The notes beneath the pieces are model-generated. The model was not told the origin of the DNA and ran no database searches. It saw only the letters and a program-made list of their open reading frames with translations. From JAXLYE01 sp046351595 (GTDB taxonomy: Bacteria > Myxococcota_A > Polyangia > Palsa-1104 > JAEUJZ01), in NCBI GenBank assembly GCA_046351595.1, contig JAXLYE010000001.1:1612001-1676000 (forward strand): DNA of 64,000 nt, in the 5' to 3' direction. This document shows positions 12,000 through 21,976 of this stretch, piece by piece. A program made the translations under genes and the position numbers. Position 1 is the first letter of the stretch, and every line of letters begins with the position of its first letter.

Positions 12000-12335
12000 G
12001 GTGTCCTCCGCGGTTTAAGGGTCTATTGCGGGGAGCGGTGCTAAGCGCGAGGCTGGACTCCGCGCCGCGACAGGTCCGCCGATTGCGGCGCGCATCATAT
12101 CCCGCAAGCCTGCCCACTGCAGAGATCTGTGAACAGCGGCGCGGGCTTGCACGGCGTTCGCGGATTTCGGGGCCGCTGCGCGGGCGCGCAGGTCCCGGCA
12201 GCCGCAGGGATCCGGCCGAGACACCGGCAAGCCCCGGGCCAGACCCCCGGGCCAGGCCCCCGGCAAGCCAAACGAGCGCAGGGGCCCCCGGCTTTGGCCC
12301 TTGCCTCGGGCCGGTTTTTTCGGTGCTCTAAAGGG
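12000..12335. other. Intergenic region between divergent monooxygenase and activator genes
   Basis: No gene is seen. A TATGAT on the minus strand (12099 to 12094) is a possible -10 box for the monooxygenase gene, but no good -35 box accompanies it. Bases ~12222-12268 contain overlapping CCCCGGGCCAG and CCCCCGGCAAGCC direct repeats of unknown meaning. Confidence 0.5.
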
Positions 12336-14204
12336 ATGAGCCAGCGCGCCGACGAGCAGACCCTGACCATCCACGGCAGCAGCGCCGCGGCTCCGGGCGC
12401 GACCCCGGGGGCGGCACGGCGCAGCTACCTCCTGGTCATCGAGGGCACCTCCTCGTTCATCTTCCCGCTGCCGCCGAGCGGCGAGGTGGTGATCGGGCGC
12501 GCCGACGACGTGCAGCTGCGCATCGCCGACCGCACGGCGTCGCGCCGCCACGCCAAGCTGCTGATTGGACCTTCGGGGCCGACCGGAACGTCGGGGCCGC
12601 CGGGCGCGGTCGGCGACGGCATCCGCATCGTCGATCTCGACAGCCACAACGGCACGCGCGTCGGCGGCCGGCGCATCACCGCGGCGCGCGAGCTGCACCA
12701 CGGCGACATCATCCAGATCTGCGACGTGACGCTGGTCCTGCACCACGAGTCGGCGCCGGCCGGGCCGCGCGCGCCGGTGGAGCTCGCGCTGTTCCGCCGC
12801 CGCCTCGACGAGGAGGTCGAGCGCTGCGTGCGCTACGGCCGGGCTCTCGGTCTTGTCTGCCTGCCGCTCGGCGAGGGCGCGGACACGGCGCGCGCGGCCG
12901 CCGCGATCGGCGACGAGCTGCGGCTGCTCGACGTGCTGGCCTGGGACGGCGCGGCGCAGCTGCTGCTCCTTTCGCCCGAGCTCGGGGACGAAGATCTCGG
13001 CGAGCTGGCGGCGCGGCTCCTGGAGACGGTGCGGCCGCTGGCGAAGGAGGCGCGGGCCGGGCTGGCCCTCTACCCGCGCGACGGCGGCGACACGGACACG
13101 CTGCTGTCGGCGGCGCGGGCGGCGGCGCTGCAGGCGCAGGCGGCGGGCACGCCCGGCCCCATCGTCCGCGCGGACCAGGCCGACCCGCTCATGAAGATCG
13201 GCGAGCACACCGTGGTCGTCGCGGATCCGGCGATGCAGCGGCTCTTCGCGCTGGTCGAGCGCCTGGCGCAGAGCGACCTGCCGGTGCTCATCCACGGCGA
13301 GACCGGCACCGGCAAGGAGATCATCGCGACGGCGCTGCACACCCGCTCGCGGCGGCGCGACAAGCGGCTCTTGGCGCTAAACTGCGCGGCGCTGCCCGAG
13401 TCGCTGGCCGAGAGCGAGATCTTCGGCCACGAGAAGGGCGCGTTCACCGGCGCCGCGGCGCAGAAGCCGGGCGTGCTCGAGCAGGCCGCGGGCGGCACCG
13501 TGTTCCTCGACGAGCTCGGCGAGCTGCCGCCGTCGATCCAGGCCAAGCTCTTGCGCGTGCTCGAGACGCAGAAGCTCGTGCGCATCGGCGGCACGCGCGA
13601 GATCCCGCTCGACGTCCGCCTGGTCGCGGCCACGCACAAGAACCTCGACGAGGAGATCCGCGCCGGCCGCTTCCGCCAGGACCTGTTCTTCCGCCTGTCC
13701 GCGGCGCGCGTGGTGCTGCCGCCGCTGCGCGATCGGCGGCGCGAGATCCCGCTGCTCGCGCGGCTGTTCTTGACCCGCGCCTGCGAGAAGCTCGGGCGGC
13801 CGCCGCTCGTGCTGTCCGACGCGGCGATGTCGCTGCTGCTGTCGCACCCGTGGCCGGGCAACCTGCGCGAGCTGCGCAACGTCATGGACTTCGTCGCCGC
13901 GACCTGCGCCGGCGGCACCGTGACCTCGAGCGATCTGCTCGGGCCGCTCGCGGGCTCGGCGACCTCCGGCAAGGCCGAGCCGATGGCGGCGGCGCCCGCC
14001 CCTTCGACCGACGGCGGCCCGCCGCGCTTCCGCAACCTCGAGGAGGAGCTGCGCGAGCTCGAGCGCACGCGCATGACCGAGGCGCTCAAGGCGAGCGGCG
14101 GGGTGCACGTGCGCGCGGCCGAGCTGCTCGGCATGCCGATCCGAACCTTCACCTACAAGGCGCGGCAGTACGGGCTGCAGGCGCGGAACAAGCAGGCGAC
14201 GTAG
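12336..14204 (+). CDS. Sigma54-dependent transcriptional activator with N-terminal FHA domain
   Basis: A 622-residue regulator starting at the ATG at 12336. The N-terminus is an FHA phosphothreonine-binding domain (VIGRADD, SRRHAKL, SHNGTRVGG, about residues 40-140). Next comes an ~130-residue region of unclear fold. The AAA+ core follows at about 290-520: Walker A GETGTGKE, the intact sigma54-contact loop GAFTGA, Walker B VFLDELGEL, and the arginine-rich RLSAARVVLPPLRDR. A Fis-type helix-turn-helix ends the protein (AAELLGMPIRTFTYKARQYG). No receiver domain is present, so the input is probably a phosphothreonine partner, as in other myxobacterial FHA activators. LD-carboxypeptidase begins two bases after the stop; the monooxygenase operon is divergent. 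Confidence 0.93.
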   Translation: MSQRADEQTLTIHGSSAAAPGATPGAARRSYLLVIEGTSSFIFPLPPSGEVVIGRADDVQLRIADRTASRRHAKLLIGPSGPTGTSGPPGAVGDGIRIVDLDSHNGTRVGGRRITAARELHHGDIIQICDVTLVLHHESAPAGPRAPVELALFRRRLDEEVERCVRYGRALGLVCLPLGEGADTARAAAAIGDELRLLDVLAWDGAAQLLLLSPELGDEDLGELAARLLETVRPLAKEARAGLALYPRDGGDTDTLLSAARAAALQAQAAGTPGPIVRADQADPLMKIGEHTVVVADPAMQRLFALVERLAQSDLPVLIHGETGTGKEIIATALHTRSRRRDKRLLALNCAALPESLAESEIFGHEKGAFTGAAAQKPGVLEQAAGGTVFLDELGELPPSIQAKLLRVLETQKLVRIGGTREIPLDVRLVAATHKNLDEEIRAGRFRQDLFFRLSAARVVLPPLRDRRREIPLLARLFLTRACEKLGRPPLVLSDAAMSLLLSHPWPGNLRELRNVMDFVAATCAGGTVTSSDLLGPLAGSATSGKAEPMAAAPAPSTDGGPPRFRNLEEELRELERTRMTEALKASGGVHVRAAELLGMPIRTFTYKARQYGLQARNKQAT

Positions 14205-14206
14205 CC

Positions 14207-15193
14207 ATGCACAGCGACTCCTCGTCTCGGGCGGCGCACGCCCCGCGCTTTGTGGCGCCGCGGGCGCTCGGACCCGGCAGCCACCTGCGCCTCATCGCGC
14301 CCGCCGGCCCCTTCGATCGCGACGCGTTCCAGGTCGCGGTCGAGCGGCTGCGCCGGCGCTTCACCGTGACCTACGACGACGGCATCTTCGATCGGCAGGC
14401 GTACCTGGCCGGCGACGACGCGCGGCGCCTCGGCGAGCTGCGGGCGGCGCTCGCGGACCCGGCGGTCGATGCGCTGGTGGCGGCGCGCGGCGGCTACGGG
14501 GCGATGCGCCTTTTGCCCGGGCTCGACGTCGCCGAGGTGGCGCAGGCGCGCAAGCTGCTGGTCGGCTTCAGCGACCTCACGGCCCTGCACGCGCTGTGGC
14601 AGCGCGCCGGCCTGCGCTCGCTGCACGCCTCGATGATCGCGGCGCTGGGGCGGCTGCCCGAGCAGCGCCTGGAGCGCTGGTCGGCGGCGCTCCGGGGCGA
14701 GCTGCCGGTCGAAGAGATTCCCGGCCGCTGGTCGACGCGCGGCAAGGTCGTGGCCGAGGTGGTCGGCGGCAACCTGGCGGTGCTGTGCGCGCTGCTCGGC
14801 ACGCCGTACTTCCCGCCGGTCGACGGTGCGATCCTCCTGCTCGAGGACATCGGCGAGGCGCCCTACCGGGTCGACCGCATGCTCACCTCGCTGCGGCTGG
14901 CGGGCATCTTCGCGCGCACGGCCGGTGTGCTGCTCGGCGACTTCACCCGCTGCGAGCCGCAGCGAGACGGCCGCACCGTCGACGAGGTGCTGCGCGAGCG
15001 GCTGGGCGACCTGGCCTGCCCGGTGCTCTGCGGCCTCGCGGTGGGCCACGGCGACAGCGAGAACCTCGAGGTCCCGCTCGGTGCGCTGGCCGAGCTCGAC
15101 GCCGACCGCGGCTGCGTCACCTTCCTGCAGGGCGCGGTGGAGCCCCGGCCCGATGACGGTAGCGACGGCGGCAGCGACGGCGGCGCGGCCTAG
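14207..15193 (+). CDS. ldcA: LD-carboxypeptidase (muramoyltetrapeptide carboxypeptidase, peptidase S66)
   Basis: A 328-residue enzyme that trims the terminal D-alanine from murein tetrapeptides during cell-wall recycling. The S66 features are visible: RLIAPAGPF near the start, ARGGYGAMRLLPGLD around 100, and the nucleophile in GFSDLTAL (Ser122). The conserved acidic residue is in LLLEDIGEAPYRVDRM, and the late histidine is in GLAVGHGDSENLEVPLG. The tail ends in a DGGSDGG repeat. No signal peptide is seen, as expected for the cytosolic form. It begins two bases after the FHA-sigma54 activator, so the two form an operon. Its stop overlaps the stop of the convergent minus-strand gene by four bases. 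Confidence 0.92.
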   Translation: MHSDSSSRAAHAPRFVAPRALGPGSHLRLIAPAGPFDRDAFQVAVERLRRRFTVTYDDGIFDRQAYLAGDDARRLGELRAALADPAVDALVAARGGYGAMRLLPGLDVAEVAQARKLLVGFSDLTALHALWQRAGLRSLHASMIAALGRLPEQRLERWSAALRGELPVEEIPGRWSTRGKVVAEVVGGNLAVLCALLGTPYFPPVDGAILLLEDIGEAPYRVDRMLTSLRLAGIFARTAGVLLGDFTRCEPQRDGRTVDEVLRERLGDLACPVLCGLAVGHGDSENLEVPLGALAELDADRGCVTFLQGAVEPRPDDGSDGGSDGGAA

Positions 15194-16515
15194 TACACCA
15201 CGGCCGTGCTCGGGACCCAGCCCTCGTTGCCGAACAGGTCGCGCACGCGCGTCTTGCCCGCCTTCTGCTCCAGCACCTGCAGGCGGTAGTCGCGCTGCAC
15301 CCGCGCCGCGTCCTTCTGCGCCTCGGCCTTGTCCGACGGCGCCAGCGCCACGTCCGCGGCGGCGCGGGCGCGATACTGCTTCTCCAAAAGCTCCCTGTTG
15401 CGCGCCTGCTTCTCGACGATGAGGTTGGTCGAGACCTGCTGCATCGAGTACGCCGAGTTCAGCTCGCCGGCCTTGACCTCGTCGACGTTGACGCCCTTTT
15501 TGCGCAGCTCCTCGACCTGCTTGTCCGACAGGCCCGCGCCCTTGGCGAAGCTCGAGCCCTTCTGCTTCTCGCTCTCGGCGACGAGCTTGGACTGCTGCAG
15601 GAAGAAGTGGCTGGTCATGTGCAGGACCTTGCCCTGCTGCCAGCTGAAGGCGACGACCACCGCTCCGTCGCCGTAGCGCTTGGCCATCTCGTCGGACGAC
15701 ATGAGCACGCGCACGCGCTGCTTGTCCTTGACCCGGATCGGGTACGACGAGCCCTCGAGCCACCAGCGCGGGTGCTCGCGCATCACCTTGACGTGCGTGA
15801 GCAGCGGCTCCTTGTCGTCGTGGACGTGGACGGCGACGACGTCGTTGGGCGTGGTGCGGCCGTTGTGCTCGATGGTGCCGGGGAACGCGGCCGCGGCGGT
15901 GCGCAGCGCCCAGTCCGTGGTCACCAGGTAGCCGCCGCGCTCGACGAAGGCGCGCACCTTCTTGATCGCGGCCTCGGAGATGTCGCCGGGGCAGTTGAGC
16001 ATCAGCGTCTGCGTCGACAACAGCGGCAGCCTGTCGAGCAGCGCCGGCGGGATGACCACGTGCTTGATCTGCACCGCGCGCAGCACGTCCTGCACGCGAT
16101 CGTAGACGCCCGCGACCACGACCACGTCGGCGCCGGCGGCCTCGCGCAGCAGCTTGTAGTCGTCGGGGCGGCTGTCCTGCATGCGGCGCTGCAGGATCTC
16201 GGCGGCGGCGCGGTTGGCCCGGCGCATCTCGCTGGTGCCGAGCGCGCCGTCGACGGTGCCGTCGGAGAACTCGTAGACCGTGCCGGCCGAGGCGAGGGCC
16301 GCCTTGCCCTGGGCCTTGACCGGGGCCTGCATCGGCTCCGCGGCGCGACCGGCCTGGGACGGCGCGGGCGCGGCGGCCGGCGCCAGGCTGCGCACCGAGT
16401 CCTCGAAGGCGCGCTGCTCGGCGGCGGGCGGACCGGCGAGCGCGGGGCGCAGCGGCATCGACGTCAGCGGCAACAGGAAGAGCGCGAGGCGGGCGAGAGC
16501 GGTCTTGCGGAGCAC
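15190..16515 (-). CDS. Exported protein with DUF4159/glutamine-amidotransferase-like central domain
   Basis: I chose the GTG at 16515 because GGAGGT lies five bases upstream and the product then opens with a clean signal peptide (MLRKTALARLALFLLPL, cleaved after ALA). An ATG at 16545 in the same frame would add ten residues that spoil it. The mature protein (441 residues in all) has an Ala/Pro-rich linker, then a region around 120-290 with VVVVAGVYDRV, TLMLNCPGD and VRAFVERGGYLVTTDWAL, which resembles the fold of DUF4159/ThuA-type amidotransferase-like domains. The end is Lys/Glu-rich and finishes with an SH3-like GNEGWVPS. Its function is unknown. It is convergent with ldcA. Confidence 0.65.
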   Translation of the reverse strand: MLRKTALARLALFLLPLTSMPLRPALAGPPAAEQRAFEDSVRSLAPAAAPAPSQAGRAAEPMQAPVKAQGKAALASAGTVYEFSDGTVDGALGTSEMRRANRAAAEILQRRMQDSRPDDYKLLREAAGADVVVVAGVYDRVQDVLRAVQIKHVVIPPALLDRLPLLSTQTLMLNCPGDISEAAIKKVRAFVERGGYLVTTDWALRTAAAAFPGTIEHNGRTTPNDVVAVHVHDDKEPLLTHVKVMREHPRWWLEGSSYPIRVKDKQRVRVLMSSDEMAKRYGDGAVVVAFSWQQGKVLHMTSHFFLQQSKLVAESEKQKGSSFAKGAGLSDKQVEELRKKGVNVDEVKAGELNSAYSMQQVSTNLIVEKQARNRELLEKQYRARAAADVALAPSDKAEAQKDAARVQRDYRLQVLEQKAGKTRVRDLFGNEGWVPSTAVVY

Positions 16516-16612
16516 GGGCGACCTCCAGACTGTTGCCTGGTGCAACGCCCGCGCGCGGGAGCGGATCTGCGATCGCCGGCGCCCGTCGAGTGCGCCGTCG
16601 CTGCGGCGCGCG

Positions 16613-17203
16613 CTACAGCCGGACGCGCAGCTCGTAGCGGCGGTTCTTGGCCTGCTTGGCCGGCGTGTCGTCGGGCTTGACCAGCATCTGCTCCGAGCCC
16701 ATGCCGACCGAGATGATCTCGCTCGCCGGCACGCCCTTGGCGATCAGCTCCTTGACGATGACCGCGGCGCGCTTGGCCGACAGCTCCTTGTTGTGGGCGG
16801 CGTTGCCGCGGCTGTCGGTGTGGCCCGAGACCTCGAACTTGAAGCCCGAGATGCCGGCCCCGGTCAGCTTCTTCTTGGCGTCGAGCAGCTGGTTGGCCAG
16901 CTTCTGCATCTTGCCGTCACAGCCGGGCTCGAGCTGGTCGCTGTCGGTCTTGAAGCTGCACTGGTTCTTGCGCGCCTCGTCGAGGAGTCGGGTGTTGATC
17001 TCCTTCTCGAGCTTGCCGGTGAGCGACTTGCCGGCGGCCTTCTTGACGCCCTCGACCGCCTTGTCACCGACGGCCTCGCTGGCCTTCTGGCCGAGGTTCT
17101 TGGCGGTGTCGAGGAAGCCCTGGGCGCGGGCCGGAGCGGCGGTCAGCCACACGGCGGCCGAGAGAGAGAACAGGATGGTGCCACAGGAGCGGAGGGTAGG
17201 CAT
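16613..17203 (-). CDS. OmpA-family cell-envelope protein
   Basis: A 196-residue protein starting at 17203 (AGGAG six bases upstream). The signal peptide ends near APARA. Residues ~30-75 form a short lysine-rich, amphipathic stretch; the remainder is an OmpA-like peptidoglycan-binding domain with the marks FEVSGHTDSRG, LSAKRAAVIVKELI, GMGSEQ and the terminal KNRRYELRV. The Asp and Arg that bind diaminopimelate are present. It is small for an OmpA protein and has no barrel, so it is probably a periplasmic protein that docks on the wall. It lies about 100 bases upstream of the exported DUF4159-like gene on the same strand. Confidence 0.85.
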   Translation of the reverse strand: MPTLRSCGTILFSLSAAVWLTAAPARAQGFLDTAKNLGQKASEAVGDKAVEGVKKAAGKSLTGKLEKEINTRLLDEARKNQCSFKTDSDQLEPGCDGKMQKLANQLLDAKKKLTGAGISGFKFEVSGHTDSRGNAAHNKELSAKRAAVIVKELIAKGVPASEIISVGMGSEQMLVKPDDTPAKQAKNRRYELRVRL

Positions 17204-17395
17204 GGGCTCTCCTTTGGGTGCTGAGATCATCGTAACCGAGGCCAGCGGGGCTTTGCGTCTCAGACGATGGCGCGGCCCGGGCCTTCAGCGTACGGCGGCA
17301 GCGATCGCCATCGGGTGAGCCCCGACCGACGGCGCAGGCGCACGGCCCGCTCCGATGAGCGAGGGCGCTGCACGCTCAGCGAGCCCGCGAGGTCT

Positions 17396-17974
17396 TCAGG
17401 CGCGCTGCGGGGCGCGGCGACGGACGCGGCCCGCGAGCAGCAGGCCGAGGGCACCGAGCGCGAGCGCACCCGTCAGGCCCGTCGGGCCCGTCGCCGCTCC
17501 CGGCAGCGTGCTGCAGCCGAACCGGCCGCGCGTCTCGGTCGCCGGGGCGGGTGTCGCGGCAGGCGCTGGGGCAGGTGTCGCGGCAGGCGCTGGGGCGGCC
17601 GGGGCCTGCCCCGCGGCGTCGGCGGCCGCCTGGTGCTCGTCGAGCTGGCAGGTGCGCCAGGTCTTCTCGGCGTTCTTGAACTCGCGGCAGTGCGCGGGCT
17701 TGCCCAGGTAGCCGCGGCAGACGGCGCCGACCGCGAGTCGATCGCACTCGTGCTCGTCGCGATCGCAGATGGTATACGCGACGGTGGGGCGACGGGGGTC
17801 CTTGCGGACCGCGCACTGGCCGGCGGTGCCGTTGCCGAGCGTACAGGGCGTGCCCTCGGGCTTGCCCACGCACTCGGGCGGGACGGACGGGATCAGATCG
17901 GCGCGCGACAGGGAGGGACCGACGAGGAGCGCGCTCGTAAAGAGCGCACCGGCAAGGACCAGGCGGAGCTGCAT
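17396..17974 (-). CDS. Secreted cysteine-rich protein with MYXO-CTERM-like sorting tail
   Basis: A 192-residue protein. The N-terminal signal peptide (MQLRLVLAGALFTSALLVG, cut near SRA) leads into a ~100-residue Cys-rich domain with about eight cysteines, including ECVGKPEGTPCTLG and TICDRDEHEC. A Pro/Ala tandem linker (AATPAPAP) follows. The C-terminus has a GCS motif, a ~20-residue hydrophobic helix and a basic end (GRVRRR), matching the MYXO-CTERM sorting signal, which is found almost only in Myxococcota and is thought to anchor proteins to the cell surface after cleavage at the Cys. The Cys-rich part was not recognised. It is flanked by the ATPase-SLOG gene and the OmpA-like gene. Confidence 0.75.
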   Translation of the reverse strand: MQLRLVLAGALFTSALLVGPSLSRADLIPSVPPECVGKPEGTPCTLGNGTAGQCAVRKDPRRPTVAYTICDRDEHECDRLAVGAVCRGYLGKPAHCREFKNAEKTWRTCQLDEHQAAADAAGQAPAAPAPAATPAPAPAATPAPATETRGRFGCSTLPGAATGPTGLTGALALGALGLLLAGRVRRRAPQRA

Positions 17975-18147
17975 CCGCAGAGTATAAGCGAGCCCCGCCC
18001 GCCGACGGATCCAGCAAGCGAAGGCGAGCGGATGTGCAGGGATGTTCAGGGAGCTGCGGGCGGCGGCACGGCGCGTGAGCGTGTGCCCGGGCCTGGGCCC
18101 GGGGAGGGAGGCGGCCGCTGCGTCGCGGCCGGCGGCTGCTTCAGCCG

Positions 18148-19488
18148 TTACTTCTTGATCTGGGTCGGACCCGAGCGGCCCGGGCGCTGACCGCCGAAGC
18201 TGCGCGAGAACAGGTCGAGGACGGCGTTGCGCCCGTCCTCGGTGAGGCTGCGCGTGCCGGTGCCGGTGAAGCGCGTGCGCGAGATGGTCGGCTTGCTCGC
18301 CTCCCACTTGCGGCCGGCGTGGTTCCAGGTGAACCAGCTGCGGCGCTCCTGGTCGTAGACGTGCAGCGGCTTCTGCTGGTGACGCGCCAGCTCGGCCGCC
18401 CAGCCCGTGCCGCCCTTCACCGTGTCATCGCGCTGGATGACGCCGATGATGAACACCTCCTGCGAGGAGTTCACCTGGTGCCAGATGCTCTGCAGCACCT
18501 TGCGCAGCGTCGGGTTCTGGTGATACGGCCGGTGCATCGTCGCCGAGACGTAGGCCAGGCTGACGTCGCCGTCGCGCAGCTCCTCGGCGGTAAGCAGGCG
18601 CAGGCCGCGGGTGCGGGCGACCGGGTGCCCCTCGAACGAGTAGTTCTCTTCCTTGAGCCCGTAGCGCTCGGCCGCGGCGCCGAACTCGGCCTCGGCCCCG
18701 ATGGCGCCGCCCGAGAGCAGCGTGTGCGCCGCCGGCGGCAGATCCTCGACCGCGGCGGCCGGGGCGCGGCCGTCGACGAGCCGCATGGTGTCGGGGTGCA
18801 GGATGAGGTGCGTGTCCGAAACCACCTCGGCGTCGTGGTCCTTGAGCAGCCGCACCGACAGGTGCTTGTCCACCGGCTGCAGGAACGCGACCAGGCTGAC
18901 GAGCTGCTGGAAGCGATCACAGGGCGGCGGCACCTTGTCGGGCGCGGCCGTGCCGGTCTGGTGGCGGTGGGTCAGCGCCGTCATCCACAGCTCGACCGAG
19001 AGCGACTTGGCCAGGCCCTTGAGCGCGGTCAGCTCCTCGGCGCTGGCGCGGCCCCAGTCGTAGGCGTCGATGAGCACGACGTCGGGCTTGAAGCCGGCGT
19101 GCTGCGACAGCATGTCGAGCGCGCTGCGCAGCCGGTCGAAGGTGAAGTCGCCGTGCGCGTGGCCGTGCAGCGAGAAGGCCTGGATGATGCGGTTCTTCTT
19201 GATCAGGTCCTGCGTCGACGCCACGTCGCTGAGCTGGGTGGCGCGGGCGAGGTCGGTGAAGACCGCCTCGTACCAGCTGTGCACGTGGTCGACCGGCGCA
19301 TCGAGCGAGACGTGGAACACCTTGCGATCGCGCATGAGCGCGTCCAGCGCGATGTGCACGAGGAAGGCGGTCTTGCCCACCCCGGCCTGGGCCATCACCA
19401 CGCCCAGGTTGCCCGTCCCCAGCCCGCCGTGGCTGGACTGCTCGAGGATGCGCAGCGGACTCTGCTCGTTAATCTGCTTGCGGTCCAT
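18148..19488 (-). CDS. RecA/KaiC-like ATPase fused to a SLOG-like nucleotide-binding domain
   Basis: A 446-residue protein not matched to a named gene. The N-terminal half is a RecA/DnaB-type P-loop domain: Walker A QAGVGKT at 34-40 and Walker B DVVLID at 136-141. A linker of about 20 residues leads to a second domain opening with SGGAIGAEAEF (259-269), the pattern of YpsA-type SLOG domains (SGGAxGAD) that bind nucleotide-derived ligands. Conserved-looking blocks follow: MHRPYH, LQSIWHQVN, KGGTGW (358-363), KPLHVYDQ and TGTGTR (408-413). The ATG at 19488 has AAGGAGG upstream and lies 19 bases after fusA, so the two genes are probably one operon. It has no membrane segment or signal peptide. 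Confidence 0.72.
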   Translation of the reverse strand: MDRKQINEQSPLRILEQSSHGGLGTGNLGVVMAQAGVGKTAFLVHIALDALMRDRKVFHVSLDAPVDHVHSWYEAVFTDLARATQLSDVASTQDLIKKNRIIQAFSLHGHAHGDFTFDRLRSALDMLSQHAGFKPDVVLIDAYDWGRASAEELTALKGLAKSLSVELWMTALTHRHQTGTAAPDKVPPPCDRFQQLVSLVAFLQPVDKHLSVRLLKDHDAEVVSDTHLILHPDTMRLVDGRAPAAAVEDLPPAAHTLLSGGAIGAEAEFGAAAERYGLKEENYSFEGHPVARTRGLRLLTAEELRDGDVSLAYVSATMHRPYHQNPTLRKVLQSIWHQVNSSQEVFIIGVIQRDDTVKGGTGWAAELARHQQKPLHVYDQERRSWFTWNHAGRKWEASKPTISRTRFTGTGTRSLTEDGRNAVLDLFSRSFGGQRPGRSGPTQIKK

Positions 19489-19507
19489 GGTGGCCTCCTT
19501 GGGGTGG

Positions 19508-21595
<2,088 letters not shown>

Positions 21596-21976
21596 GGTCT
21601 CGACTCCATAGACAAGCCAACACGACCCCCCTTAAGGCGGTCGCGCCGCACGGATTTTCAACACCGCGCCCTGATTCGCAAGCAAAAACTCGGCTTCCCG
21701 GGGGGAAGTAGTGGCTGCTGGAGCGATCGCTCACGGGATCAGAAAGCGGTACGGGATCGCCAGCCGGGCCCTTTGGCCCTGTCCAAACCGGGCAAAAGGC
21801 CGCGAGCCGGCGCACGGCTGGTTTCGTTCAGATCATCTTGTTCGTCTCGGTCGGTGTCTTTGTCGTTGTCTCTGTCGTGGCCTGGGGTTCAGGCGGTCAA
21901 AGCGGGCTGGCGGGCAGGCAGACTGGCGGGCAGGCCGGCAGGCAGCTTGGGCGGACCCGAGAAAGCTTAGCGGAGT
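21596..21976. other. Intergenic region upstream of fusA with short G/C repeats
   Basis: No gene is seen. Bases ~21900-21955 contain several copies of GGCGGGCAGGC-like words, and ~21845-21885 is a T/G-rich stretch of repeated TCTTTGTCGTTGTC-like words. The fusA promoter should lie here, but no convincing boxes were found. Confidence 0.5.

Noticed and set aside
12090..12125. Sigma54 -24/-12 promoter (GGGCAGGCTTGC on the minus strand) for the monooxygenase gene
   Set aside because: The GG-to-GC spacing is two bases too short for the sigma54 consensus.
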